Assembly (NCBI RefSeq): GCF_000801105.2
Contig: NC_079514.1
Span: 14,796,293-14,860,292 of the forward strand
DNA: 64,000 nt
Direction: 5' to 3'
From: Raphanus sativus
Taxonomy: Eukaryota > Streptophyta > Magnoliopsida > Brassicales > Brassicaceae
Shown here: positions 10,774 through 20,600 of the stretch, piece by piece
Position numbering within the stretch: the first letter of the stretch is position 1
How the letters are laid out: each line of letters opens with the position of its first letter
Notes under the pieces: model-generated
Databases searched by the model: none
What the model was told of the DNA's origin: nothing
The model's input: the letters and a program-made list of their open reading frames with translations, nothing else
Program-made: the position numbers and the translations under genes

Positions 10774-11700
10774 CTAATCATAGGTATCAAAAGGCTGAGC
10801 CAATGCACCTTTGGTCCTTCTCCTACAAGAACAAGAAACCAAGTGCGCAAAGGAGCACACTACTGTCCATAGAAAATAGACAGATTTTTCATCAAAGAGC
10901 TTCACTATAGATGAATCATGAAATATGAGATGCTCTTTGATGTTTAAATAGGCATGAGAATCAAATGCATTTGGTGGAAAGATAAAGTCAACTACTGGTT
11001 CAAACGAGGTTTTAACAAAGTAGTCAACTCTATCTCCATCAACTGAATAAAACACAATGTTCACATTCTCATGATTATTTTTGACAAGGGGGTTTTCTAT
11101 CTCAAGCAAGAGCTTATCCACATCAAGCTCATCCCCTGTATCAGCAAGAGAAAGAAGAGGTCTAGGTTCATTAAGAATCAAAAACTCAGATTCGAGATCA
11201 AATGAAGCACATAGATAGCTCTTGTCAAAACAAACTTCAATATGATCTCTAGCAAGCTTTTCTATTCTCAACTCATCTAGCTTCCTAGTTTCACATATCA
11301 GATCAAGACATTCATTGATGAGCACAAGAGAATCATGATCATGGGCAATGTTTTCACCACAAGGCGAGCATATTTTCTCAAATTGAAGTTCTAAAATGGA
11401 AATTTCTATACCTTCCAGCTGGAGTGGTGGAGCCCAATCCATTACCTCTTTAAGGTCATAGGCAACATTAAACTCATACTTTGTAACCTCCCTTCCTTCA
11501 AGCTCTGCTCGATCCTTAATAAGCTCCAACCGGATCCTTCGTGCTAGGGATGTCTTTGCCGAACCTGGGTACTCCTTCTGAAGCTCATATAACATCACAA
11601 GTTGTGCTGGTGTGAGTATACTTGCATCAAAGTCATCTTGAATGTGATATTCAAATGTGTCTTCCTCTTCTTGTGGCTCCCCATGGTAACTTGAAGCCAT
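10774..11700 (-). CDS. Retroelement-encoded protein of unknown function, ~308 aa
   Basis: An uninterrupted minus-strand frame starts MASSYHGEPQEEED at 11700; five codons upstream are also open, but this Met fits the leader best. It ends in QPFDTYD. The start lies ~120 bp after the primer site, where gag would normally begin. The protein is acidic at the N-terminus and then has a basic helical stretch with KEYPGSAKTSLARRIRLELI. Further on come Cys-containing segments (EKICSPCGEN), a hydrophobic stretch near the C-terminus (SVYFLWTVVCSFAHLVSCSC) and a final basic CRRRTKG. I see no zinc knuckle, protease or polymerase motif. The family is not recognised. It could be a diverged gag, an accessory Athila/Tat-type ORF, or a captured host fragment. 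Confidence 0.6.
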   Translation of the reverse strand: MASSYHGEPQEEEDTFEYHIQDDFDASILTPAQLVMLYELQKEYPGSAKTSLARRIRLELIKDRAELEGREVTKYEFNVAYDLKEVMDWAPPLQLEGIEISILELQFEKICSPCGENIAHDHDSLVLINECLDLICETRKLDELRIEKLARDHIEVCFDKSYLCASFDLESEFLILNEPRPLLSLADTGDELDVDKLLLEIENPLVKNNHENVNIVFYSVDGDRVDYFVKTSFEPVVDFIFPPNAFDSHAYLNIKEHLIFHDSSIVKLFDEKSVYFLWTVVCSFAHLVSCSCRRRTKGALAQPFDTYD

Positions 11701-11817
11701 CTCTACAAATAACAAAAGCTAGAAGAAAAGGTTAGTAACTGTACAAAAGCAAAACAAAGCAAGAAAATAAAGCTTAGTCTCAAGAAAGATTGAAATCCTA
11801 ATGATAAATCTACTAGT

Positions 11818-11835
11818 TCCCCGGCAACGGCGCCA
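11818..11835 (-). promoter_or_regulatory. Primer binding site complementary to tRNA-Asp, copy B
   Basis: Same 18 bases as in copy A (minus strand TGGCGCCGTTGCCGGGGA), three bases from LTR 4. Confidence 0.85.
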
Positions 11836-11838
11836 ATT

Positions 11839-13304
11839 TGATATTGGAAGTTTTCAAGGCTCCCAAGTCAAATGATAGTATAAAAGATTGTCGAACCACA
11901 GAGAACTAGAGATCTATAGCACTAAGAATACACAAACTCTCTTAATCTAAGCAAACGAGAAGATGGATGATGGTAACAAACTAAGGTCCTAGAAATATAA
12001 ATAAGGTGATCTCAAATCCAAACTAGAAACAAATGCAAGAACTCAATCAAATGCTAAGGTGGACCCATGGGAAAGAGACTTGATCTTGGGTGACTAAGAT
12101 CCAAACTAGAGTGGCAAGCTATCAATCAAACACTTTCCTTATGCCTAGACACAACACTAAACAAGCTCTATCTCTAGATGAATGTTCTTTTGCTAAAGCA
12201 ACTCAAGCATCTAATCTCTTAGGTTGAATATTACTAAAGCAAACATGGAGAACAAGTCTAATAGCAATCTTAGCCTCTTTAACAACAAATCTCTTTGGCA
12301 AAGTAGACTAAAAGCATTGAAGAGTTGGTTCAGACATTTCATCATACACCTTTCGGGCAGGAAATGTCTAGAGATCTATTTTAGTATGATCAAGACTAAA
12401 ATAGCATTAAGAACCCTCAACAAGCAAAGAAAGAAATAGATCTAACACTAAACACCCTAGATCTTCACTAATCACCCTTAATCACCCTAACCCATGAATC
12501 CAAAATGTGTCTACTCCCTAATCTCCATGATAAACCTCAAATCCATATGAGATTCAAGGCTAATCATGTTAATGATTAAGAGAAACAAGATATAAGATGA
12601 AGATTCCAAAAATCCTTAGATTGATAAAAGATTCAAGTTTTACAAGATGAGGCAAAGTCTAGAGAGAAAATGAGATGATTACAAAGATTAGGTCTACAAA
12701 GTATTTATAGTAGCTAGAAACATAAGGATAAAAGAGTAAAAACAAGTCTGATAAACTCTCAAATGCTAACTATGAAAATGGTCGCAACTGCCTTTTGGCG
12801 CTGACAAAAAGCCGTTGAGGAGTGCAGAAACCCGCTGGGATATGCACACCGGCTTCTCGTCACGTTCACCAAGCCGCTGCAACATCTCGAAGTCGGGCAG
12901 GGAGGGTCGATTTTCTCCAGCGGTCTGGTGAAGCCGCTGCACCAAAAGCCGCTCCAACACTTAGAATTTTCAGCAGAACTTCTGCACCGGCTTCTCGTCA
13001 GGACGCCAGGCCGCTGGGTGACGCTAGGCCGCTGGGTGATGTGCATCGGCTTCCTGCAAGGTCAAAATGCCGCTGCCTGTCACATGAAGCCGCTGGGACA
13101 CTTGGTCATCACACCATGAACTCGAAAAACACCAATCTTGCCTCCAATCCACCTCCAATTGCTCCAAAGTCACCATTTGGCATCTCCATCACCTGATAAG
13201 AACAAATGCAATGCAATGCAAACTAAACAAGTCTAAATGCTATCCTAGATGATCAAAATGCATGATAAATGAATGATAAAATCTATTAAAAACACAAGAT
13301 ATCA
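11839..13304 (-). repeat. LTR 4 (right LTR of copy B, 5' LTR)
   Basis: 1466 bp. Nearly identical to LTR 1; I noticed only a few differences, such as ACAAGCTC against ACAAACTC. Followed by the CTAAC target copy. Confidence 0.85.
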
Positions 13305-14092
13305 CTAACACAACCATAAACTAACCTAAACATTTATTACTCAACCTAGAAGATCAAACACGAATTAATTAATCAACCTTAAAGAACAAAGAGAACTTTG
13401 GATTTACCTTTATCTCCATGGTACATAACGTGAACAGAGCATCTTCTCCTCTCCTCCGAACCAGTGTTTATTGAAGTTCTTTCTTGTGAATATCTCATGT
13501 AACTTGCTTCGGTTCCTTCTTGCAAAGACAGAGAAATTTATAAAAAATATTGAAATTGAATCAAACAATACACAAGAACACAAAAGACTAAAATTAAAGA
13601 CATGCAAAGACATAGAAATTAAAAAAAAGGAATTTACCTTTCGATTGCAATCAGAAGCTACCGCCGATTTTCATCCTTGGGTACATCCACAAATTTTATC
13701 CGTCCAGGATAGCCACCGTGATTCTTCGACGATCACCACCGCGAGGAGCCAGCGAGAATCCATGAGAACAGACACCGAATCGACAAGGAGAGCGACCGAG
13801 AACCACCGATGAATCTTCGACATCGACCAAAACCACTGATGAGATTCATCCTCCACTGATGAGATTCATTCTCCATCCGCCAATTTCCTTTTCTTTCCAA
13901 ACTCGTCTCGAAGAGACAAAAAAAAAAGAAATAGTTTTCTTTTCTCTAAAAACATCCATCCTATCCTCTATCGCCACGCGTCCCACAAGCGTCAGCCTTT
14001 CAACGCTTAATTAAGCAACAGCCCTTAATTAAATCCCTCCTTTTTCATTTAATTAAATAGCTCATTACACTAAGATCTAGTGTTAAGAGTCT
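13305..14092 (-). other. Right arm of the Harbinger element
   Basis: Element sequence between the LTR insertion and the right terminal repeat. Read on the minus strand it has a leader-like stretch with a possible start ATGGAGATAAAG followed directly by a GT donor (near 13420), and an open 61-codon frame at 13856-13671 with no recognised similarity. AG-rich and TTAATTAA-rich sequence leads into the terminus. No Myb-like ORF1 or transposase core is present. Confidence 0.5.
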
Positions 14093-14107
14093 GCAATGCA
14101 CATGCTC
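14093..14107 (-). repeat. Right terminal inverted repeat of the Harbinger element
   Basis: GCAATGCACATGCTC, the inverse of 965-979, followed by the TAA target copy (14108-14110). Confidence 0.88.
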
Positions 14108-14110
14108 TAA

Positions 14111-14434
14111 GAAATTGACTCTAATATTCAATCGGAAGAGGGTATTATCGATATAAATATTTATGTTGGATACATTTATAAACTTTCTTTAAGTTGAGGG
14201 TTATTTTTGAAAGTTGAAACTAAAAGAAACGCGCCGCTTCGCCTACCCATCTATAGGAATAGAGGCAAAACGGCGTGCAGTTTTTTTGTTTTAGAACAAT
14301 CAAAATAGCTTCGCTTCCTTCTCCTCTCTAAAATATAATCTTGGCGACGAAGAACTTTGGTGAGGAGGAAAGATCAGTGAGATTCGATTCGATTCGATTC
14401 GAAGCTAAAACTCTTTTTCAGTTTGGAGAAGACG
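14111..14434 (+). promoter_or_regulatory. SPF30 promoter and 5' leader
   Basis: 324 bp between the transposon end and the SPF30 start codon. A GATTCGATTCGATTCGATTCG tandem lies near 14381-14401 and pyrimidine-rich leader sequence (TTCCTTCTCCTCTC) near 14317. All the regulatory sequence native to this locus upstream of SPF30 must fit here or lie beyond 13 kb of transposon. Confidence 0.5.
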
Positions 14435-16674
14435 ATGGAAGGAGAAGAAGAAGTGAGCATTAACGAGTTGGCTTCGAATCTCACTACCTACAAAGAGCAG
14501 CTCCAACAGGTGAACCAACTGTTTTAATCTCTTCTTTTCACGGCCTTTGTTTAGGGCTTATAGAGAATCGAACAATTGAATTGAGCAGATTAGGGTTATG
14601 TGTGATTGTTAGGGGTTCGTAAGGAAGGGATGCTTCAAATTAGGGTTTCGTTGATTGAACAAGTTTGTTTTAATTGTAAAAAGAGTAGAATTATTAATCT
14701 TCCTCGGTGCTTGTTTTCTCCATGATGGATTATCTGATAGATAAATTTACACTCTTTTTTTTTTGTGGTTTCCAGGTGAAGCAGCTTTTGTCACAAGACC
14801 CTAGAAACTCTGAATATGCAGACATGGAAAAGGAGCTTAAAGAGGTGAGGATCATACATCCTTCTCACTCTAACTAATTAATCACTTCACTTCATTCTTG
14901 GTTTTTGTGTGATCACAATCTTGTTGTCTCTCTTGTCCCATGTCATTCTGCTCGTGTATTATTAACACGCTAAAGTAGATTTTATGTTAGTTGAGCATCA
15001 TCTAGGTTTCATGTCCTTTTATGTTTTCCATTCCCCCTCCCATCTTTTGAAGGATTCAGCTTGTTGCTCGATATAGCAACCTCATTTAACATCTACTGGA
15101 TACAGTGCAGCTACGTCTCACTTTTGTAATCTGAAAGGTGAGTTTAATTTTGAGTGCTGTTTTACTCCGGAACTCGAGGTTTGGGTTAGTCAAAAGCAGT
15201 TGTTGGAGTATACATGAAACTAGGGGAATTAGTGAGGACTTCATCGTTTCTATCTTGCTTGTTGTGCAGGTGTGCTAATATCTGGGTCATGATTGCCAGT
15301 CTGCTTCCTGATTTCTCGCGTCTTTGATCCCTGAAGTTCTATTTCTGATATAATCTTAATAGACATATATATCTTGTGGTGAAATTGCTTGAATCCTCAA
15401 TTCTCTGACACACTTGTTTTGCAACACGTAGGTGATTGCATTGACAGAGGAACTTCTTGCAACCGCTAAGCAAAATGAGATCCCTCTTTCAGATGCTGGA
15501 GCAACCGCTGAATCACCCGATTTACTTGAGGGTGCTTGGCAAAAAATGGTTGGTTTATTTACTGATGTCGTTATTTTATCCACTTCTTAACAAAATTACT
15601 GATGTAAACCTGGATCTCACTCCAAAGTCCAGTACATATTTTGGTCACTAGGCGTAACTGTTTTCCATTTTTTTTTGTTTTTGTTTTACAGGAATCAAGG
15701 AATGACCCAATACATGAGGGTAAGTTCCCCATTGGAACAAAAGTTCAAGCTGTCTATAGCGAAGATGGCGAATGGTATGTCTGAAAAAAACTCTCTGGTC
15801 TCTTGTAATTTGTGATGTATCTACTTTATTGTTTTCCATTTTCTTCTTTGTTTGATTTGTTTAATGTTCAGGTATGATGCGACTATTGAGGCGCATACTC
15901 TAAACGGTTATTATGTTTCGTATACTGAGTGGGGTAACAAGGAAGAGGTAATGCTTCTGTTCCCGTTTGTTTTTTTCTATTAAACAAAAACTAATGTTGA
16001 GGTTGCCAATGTTTTAATATATAGGTTGATCCAGATAATGTGAGGGCAATAGAGACCAATGCCCTCTTGGAAGCAGAAAGAATAGCTGAAGCTGCAAAGA
16101 ATGCACTCAAAAGAAAGATTGAGCAAGCTGCGACTTCTGATTATCAATCCAAAACTCTACCAGCAAAGCTTAAAATCGATCCTAACGATCCCGAGGATGT
16201 GGTAAGTCAAAGATTTGATTATTTAATAATTTAGGTAGTTGTTTATGAGGTAGTTGTTTATGAGATCTCGGTTGTTTTTTTTTGCAGAAAATTGCAAAGC
16301 GTAAGAAGATACATGCTTTCAAGTCAAAGGCGAGGCAGGAGCAACTGGAGGTTGCACAGAACAAGAAACAGAATGCGTGGCAACAGTTTCAGACGACTAA
16401 AGCTAAAACTAAAAAGGTTTTAAAAAACATATATATTCGCAATTTGGATTGATCTTTTTTCTTTTCTTGCTCTCTGATTCTGAGAGATGGTTTTACTGGT
16501 TGGCAGGTAGGGTTTTTTACAGGGAGGAAGAAAGAAAGTATATTCAAATCACCAGAGGATCCATTTGGGAAAGTGGGTGTGATTGGAAGTGGTAAAGGGT
16601 TGACAGATTTCCAAAAGAGAGAGAAGCATCTTCATCTCAAGTCTGGTAATGATGCTGAGGGTTCTAATGAATGA
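14435..16674 (+). CDS. SPF30: Survival-of-motor-neuron-related splicing factor 30 (Tudor domain)
   Basis: Eight coding exons: 14435-14509, 14776-14844, 15432-15548, 15692-15774, 15872-15947, 16025-16201, 16288-16416, 16507-16674. All introns are GT-AG and the frame is kept throughout, giving 297 residues, close to the ~300 of the Arabidopsis protein. The N-terminus (EEVSINELASNL) is a helical coiled region. A Tudor domain at about residues 98-148 carries GTKVQAVYSEDGEWYDATI and YYVSYTEWGN, whose aromatic residues form the cage that binds dimethyl-arginine on Sm proteins in animal SPF30/SMN. The C-terminal half is basic and includes FKSKARQEQLEVAQNKKQNAWQ. In the family it acts in the nucleus in tri-snRNP recruitment to the spliceosome. 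It appears intact and converges with CAND1. Confidence 0.93.
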
Positions 16675-17665
16675 GAGAGAGTGATTTTATGTGTTTCTAA
16701 AGGATTTTAAGGTATTTACTTGAGTAGCAATTGTTCCTGTCTCTCGATTAAACCTCTTAAAACAGAAAGATCTGAAACCCTTTTGTGGATTTTCTGCTCT
16801 TTTGCAAGTTGAATCGAAGATTAGCTCCTTTTTCTTTCTTTCTATTCGATTGCTTTGTTTCTTTGTGTTAGTTGACAATAGGGTATAGCTGACCAATCCA
16901 ATGAAATAAAATGCGAATATGTTTTGTTTCCCTGGGGCCTGTCCAGCCTTCAGGAGATTATATATCCAAGCCGTCTCTCTCTCTTTGGGTGACATGAACA
17001 TTACCTGATGAGTTGAAGAAACTCTTTCTGTCTTCTGCAAAAATGGAGGTTGCATTAATGATAAAGATCTCTGGGAAACTATGGTATTATCTTAATTTAA
17101 CTAATATATTAAGTCCATATGAGAGAATGAATGCAGGAGTGTTTTTTTTCAAATAAATAATAAGCTGAAGTTTAACATGCCACAGTTGCATGTTCAGTTT
17201 GGAGTTAATTGCATACGACATTTTATTTGAGATCTTAAGGTAACCCCCGATGTTCCATTCCATGTATAGGCTTGAACACAACCGTCTCTATTTGAGATTT
17301 CAAGCCGTCTCTATCTGAGAGGCCATGTAGTTTTTTATTCTGTATGAAACACAATACTAATACTAGCCAAAATAGAAACAAGAGGCTATAAGATCCCTCA
17401 CACGGTCGAATAATGAAAACTTATAAAGCAACAACACAAACAGGGGTCAATACAGAAGCCTTTTAACTATTTCAAAAGTTATAATATAACTGTTGAGCAA
17501 TAAAATTCTTGTTCGCCGATTCAGAAAACTTATGTTCTCGATTTTTTTCGTTTTCTTTCCCCTCTACTCTCTTGGAACACTGTTTCATCTCACGCAGAGA
17601 AAAAAAAATCATCCATCGCCATATTATGGTTCAGTATCCAAGTAACACAAGATACAAAGTCTTCT
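16675..17665. other. Convergent 3' flanks of SPF30 and CAND1
   Basis: About 1 kb shared by the two 3' untranslated regions and a short spacer. Small open frames on either strand are antisense to UTR and show no protein similarity. No RNA gene or repeat is seen. Confidence 0.5.
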
Positions 17666-20600
17666 TTACTCGTTGCGGATTGCTTGGTACTTTCCCCACA
17701 ATCGTTCAGACCTCTTCATGTCAGCCATTAAGCTCTTGAACTTGTGGCTATAATCCACTCCACTGTTTGACATTTCACATTTTTATTCAAAGTAAAAACA
17801 GATCAGATAAGTTTGGATTTCAACGCAGAATAGAAAAAAAATCATAATCTTGAAGGAGTGGAAGAAACCTGATCCGGTCTAATGATGATATAGCACGAAG
17901 AGCACTTCTGATCATGTCTTCATTACGGTCATGCTCTTGCTTCACTGCATCTTGCTTTGGCTTGAAGTTTATTGTTTTTTGCAGTGGTTCCACTAGCGAA
18001 TCCAGTACTTAAAAAGAAAACATCATATGATAAAAATGGAAGACACATCAGAAAAAAAAAATCTCTATTTTTCGTCCTCCGATTTGAACCAATGATGATT
18101 TTGGAAGAGCTATTAACATACCAGCTAGCACGGCTGAGGGGCATTTATCCGCTAGTAGTGAGAGTATGAGATGACAAAGCATCTTCAGATCATAATGATC
18201 TGCATAAACAGAGGTTTATGTTATAAAGACATAAACTGTAGGTTAATTAACATTCGAGAGAGATATAGAGATACTCACCTTCTAGTCCGGATTTGAGGAA
18301 AGGAATAATGAAAGAAGACGGATTCAGTTGATCAAGACAGCTATCGAGCAGAGTAAATACACACTCAAAAGCTGCTTTCCTCAATTCAAGCCCATCATCT
18401 ACAACGTGCTTGAATGGCCCTAGATCAACCGTTCTTATTAATTCTTTCTGCAAAACAGATATGTCCCCCAGTCAATGGATAAATCAAAACCTTCCGAGTT
18501 ATTATGATATATGACAACAATTGTGTTACGTATCACTAATATGCTTCTAAAGAGATTACCTTAATAACGGTTTGATCATAAAGAAGTGGTAACAATTCAG
18601 GGAGGAGTCCTTTGATAAGGTTTGGTTTATAATGAGCAAAGGTACTCAGGGCTGACACAGCTGCACGCCTAACATGCTGCATAAACCATGGAAACGTTAT
18701 GCTCAGTCACAGCAAAGTCATTTTCTTGTCAAATGCTTCTTAATGATTTTGTTATCATCGACTTGGGTTAATTTTATTATTAGACGTACCCTATCGCCAT
18801 CTTTGATTAACATGAGGAATGAAGAAATCTCAGGGAAGATGATTTCATCTAACTTCTCAGGCCGTTCCACTACAGAATATTTCACTGCGGTAACAACAGT
18901 TGCACGAGTAAAAGCGGCTTGACTTGTCGTCCTTACCTATAAAGTTCAGCATTGTTCATCGTTAAAAGCATGATGGAAAATGAGTAAATGCAGATAGTTA
19001 GATTGATCTGCATCGCTTCTCTAGCTACCTTAAGTGCAGGAACCAGTTTCTCAGGTTCTATCAACGCCATTTTTCCCAAGCATTCAGCAACAACATTTCT
19101 TACACCCTCTTCCTCGCTTTCACAGTGGTTAAACAGTAAAGCAAGTATCTTCTCAACACTAGAATTCTGGAAGTCCGCTTTATCAACAGACTGCCTCACG
19201 ATCACCTGAAAAATGGAGGAACAATGTATGAAATCCAGTAAACCATGTAATCTGACACAATACTAAAGATATACTTAGGTCAGGAAAACTCACCTCCTTG
19301 AGTGAATGCAGAAGAATATATTGTTTTTTCTGTTGATTATCAATCTGGTTTAAGATAAAAGGTAAATAATTGGGCAGATTGCCAACAGCAATGTTTCCAA
19401 GAGCATATGAAGCCGCAGACTTTATTTCTTCAAAAGGAGACTGGAAAGATTCAATGACTATTGTTTCAATGCCAGCATGTGCGCTTAGATCTTTCCTTCT
19501 CCCAATCTCACCAAGAGACAACAGGGCAAGGTGCTGTTTTGCCTGGGAGAAAATCGATCACCACAAAAATTAGCCTTCAAGCTGTGTAGATCTATAACGG
19601 AAAATAAGCTCGAGCCTAATCCCTAATGGTTCGCACACTAATACAAAATCAGAAAGCTTACTGTATTTGTGCCGCTGTCATCTTTAAGTATTTCCATAAG
19701 CATTTTAACCGTAGAAGAACAATTCTTATCACCTGCCGCGAGACAAAGAACCGCGACACACTGTGCAATTGAATACAATGCTTGCTTTGGGACACCTCCA
19801 GACTGAGGAGACGGCTTAGCGCAGGAAAGTAATGAGTCCAGCAAGGTGTAGAAACTCGTATTTGCATGATACACCAGAGCTTCAAAGAATCCTTGCAGAG
19901 CCTGAGACAAGCGTCCAACAAATCGTTTCTGTTTTGTATTTTGGTCTCAGCCTAAGTATAAAAAAAATTCAAACAAAACGACAAGTTACCAAAAGTGCTT
20001 GACCCTGAAGCAATGGGCTTTTAACTAAAGTTAGTGCCTGCGGAAGAACTTTTTTGCGAACCGCCAAACTGATATTTTCACTACAACTCTTTCCAGTCAT
20101 CAGAGTGCAGCAGAGTTCAAGTGCAAGAGCTGTCATGTGGAGATCCGAAACACTGGAAAAGACAGATGAAGTCATCTTTCTAATAAAACAACCAACCCAA
20201 AAAAAGTAAAGAACGTTAGGAAAATTCTGGCAAGCAGACCTTATCAGAGATGAAAGCTCAACAACAATAACTTCATAAGCATCTGAGCCAATCTTATCTC
20301 CGTACGCTGTTACCAAGGTATTCATGGTGATCAGTGTTGCTTGCCTTAGCACCCGATTAGCCTGTTTTACAAAAAACATTAATACAAATTGCTTAACTAC
20401 CAGATATTGTTTTTTTTTTTTACATTAAAAAAAAAAACTACCAGATATTGTATTCAGGGATATTTTCCACTGATTATGAACATTAGACAGAAATTGATGA
20501 CAATTAGATATGGTGGTAAAAAGCCATACCTTTCTTAAGAATCCAGTTAGTTCAGCAATCAAATTGACCAAAACACATGACAGATCAATGTGCAGCGGAG

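Larger units (their letters stand above)
7526..13304 (-). mobile_element. Non-autonomous LTR retrotransposon, copy B
   Basis: Same architecture as copy A: LTR 3 (7526-8986, lacking the first three bases at the gap), purine tract (9000-8987), non-coding region, reading frame (11700-10774), tRNA-Asp primer site (11835-11818) and LTR 4 (11839-13304). The right-hand target copy is CTAAC (13305-13309), identical to the duplication left of copy A. The internal region is almost base-for-base the same as copy A, so the two are recent duplicates, a tandem, or an assembly duplication. Confidence 0.85.
965..14107 (-). mobile_element. PIF/Harbinger DNA transposon, internally deleted and invaded by LTR retrotransposon sequence
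   Basis: The left end reads GAGCATGTGCATTGC (965-979) and the right end is its exact inverse (14093-14107). Each end is bordered by TAA (962-964 and 14108-14110), the 3-bp TTA/TAA duplication typical of this superfamily. The left arm holds the 3' end of a Harbinger transposase on the minus strand. The right arm (13305-14107) holds a leader-like region but no transposase core, so the element itself is only about 1.5 kb and non-autonomous. The remaining ~11.7 kb is LTR retrotransposon sequence inserted at CTAAC. The right end lies 325 bp upstream of the SPF30 start codon. Confidence 0.85.

Noticed and set aside
16687..17055. 122-codon minus-strand frame after SPF30
   Set aside because: It lies antisense to the SPF30 3' UTR, has no similarity or splice context, and its composition is typical of UTR complement.
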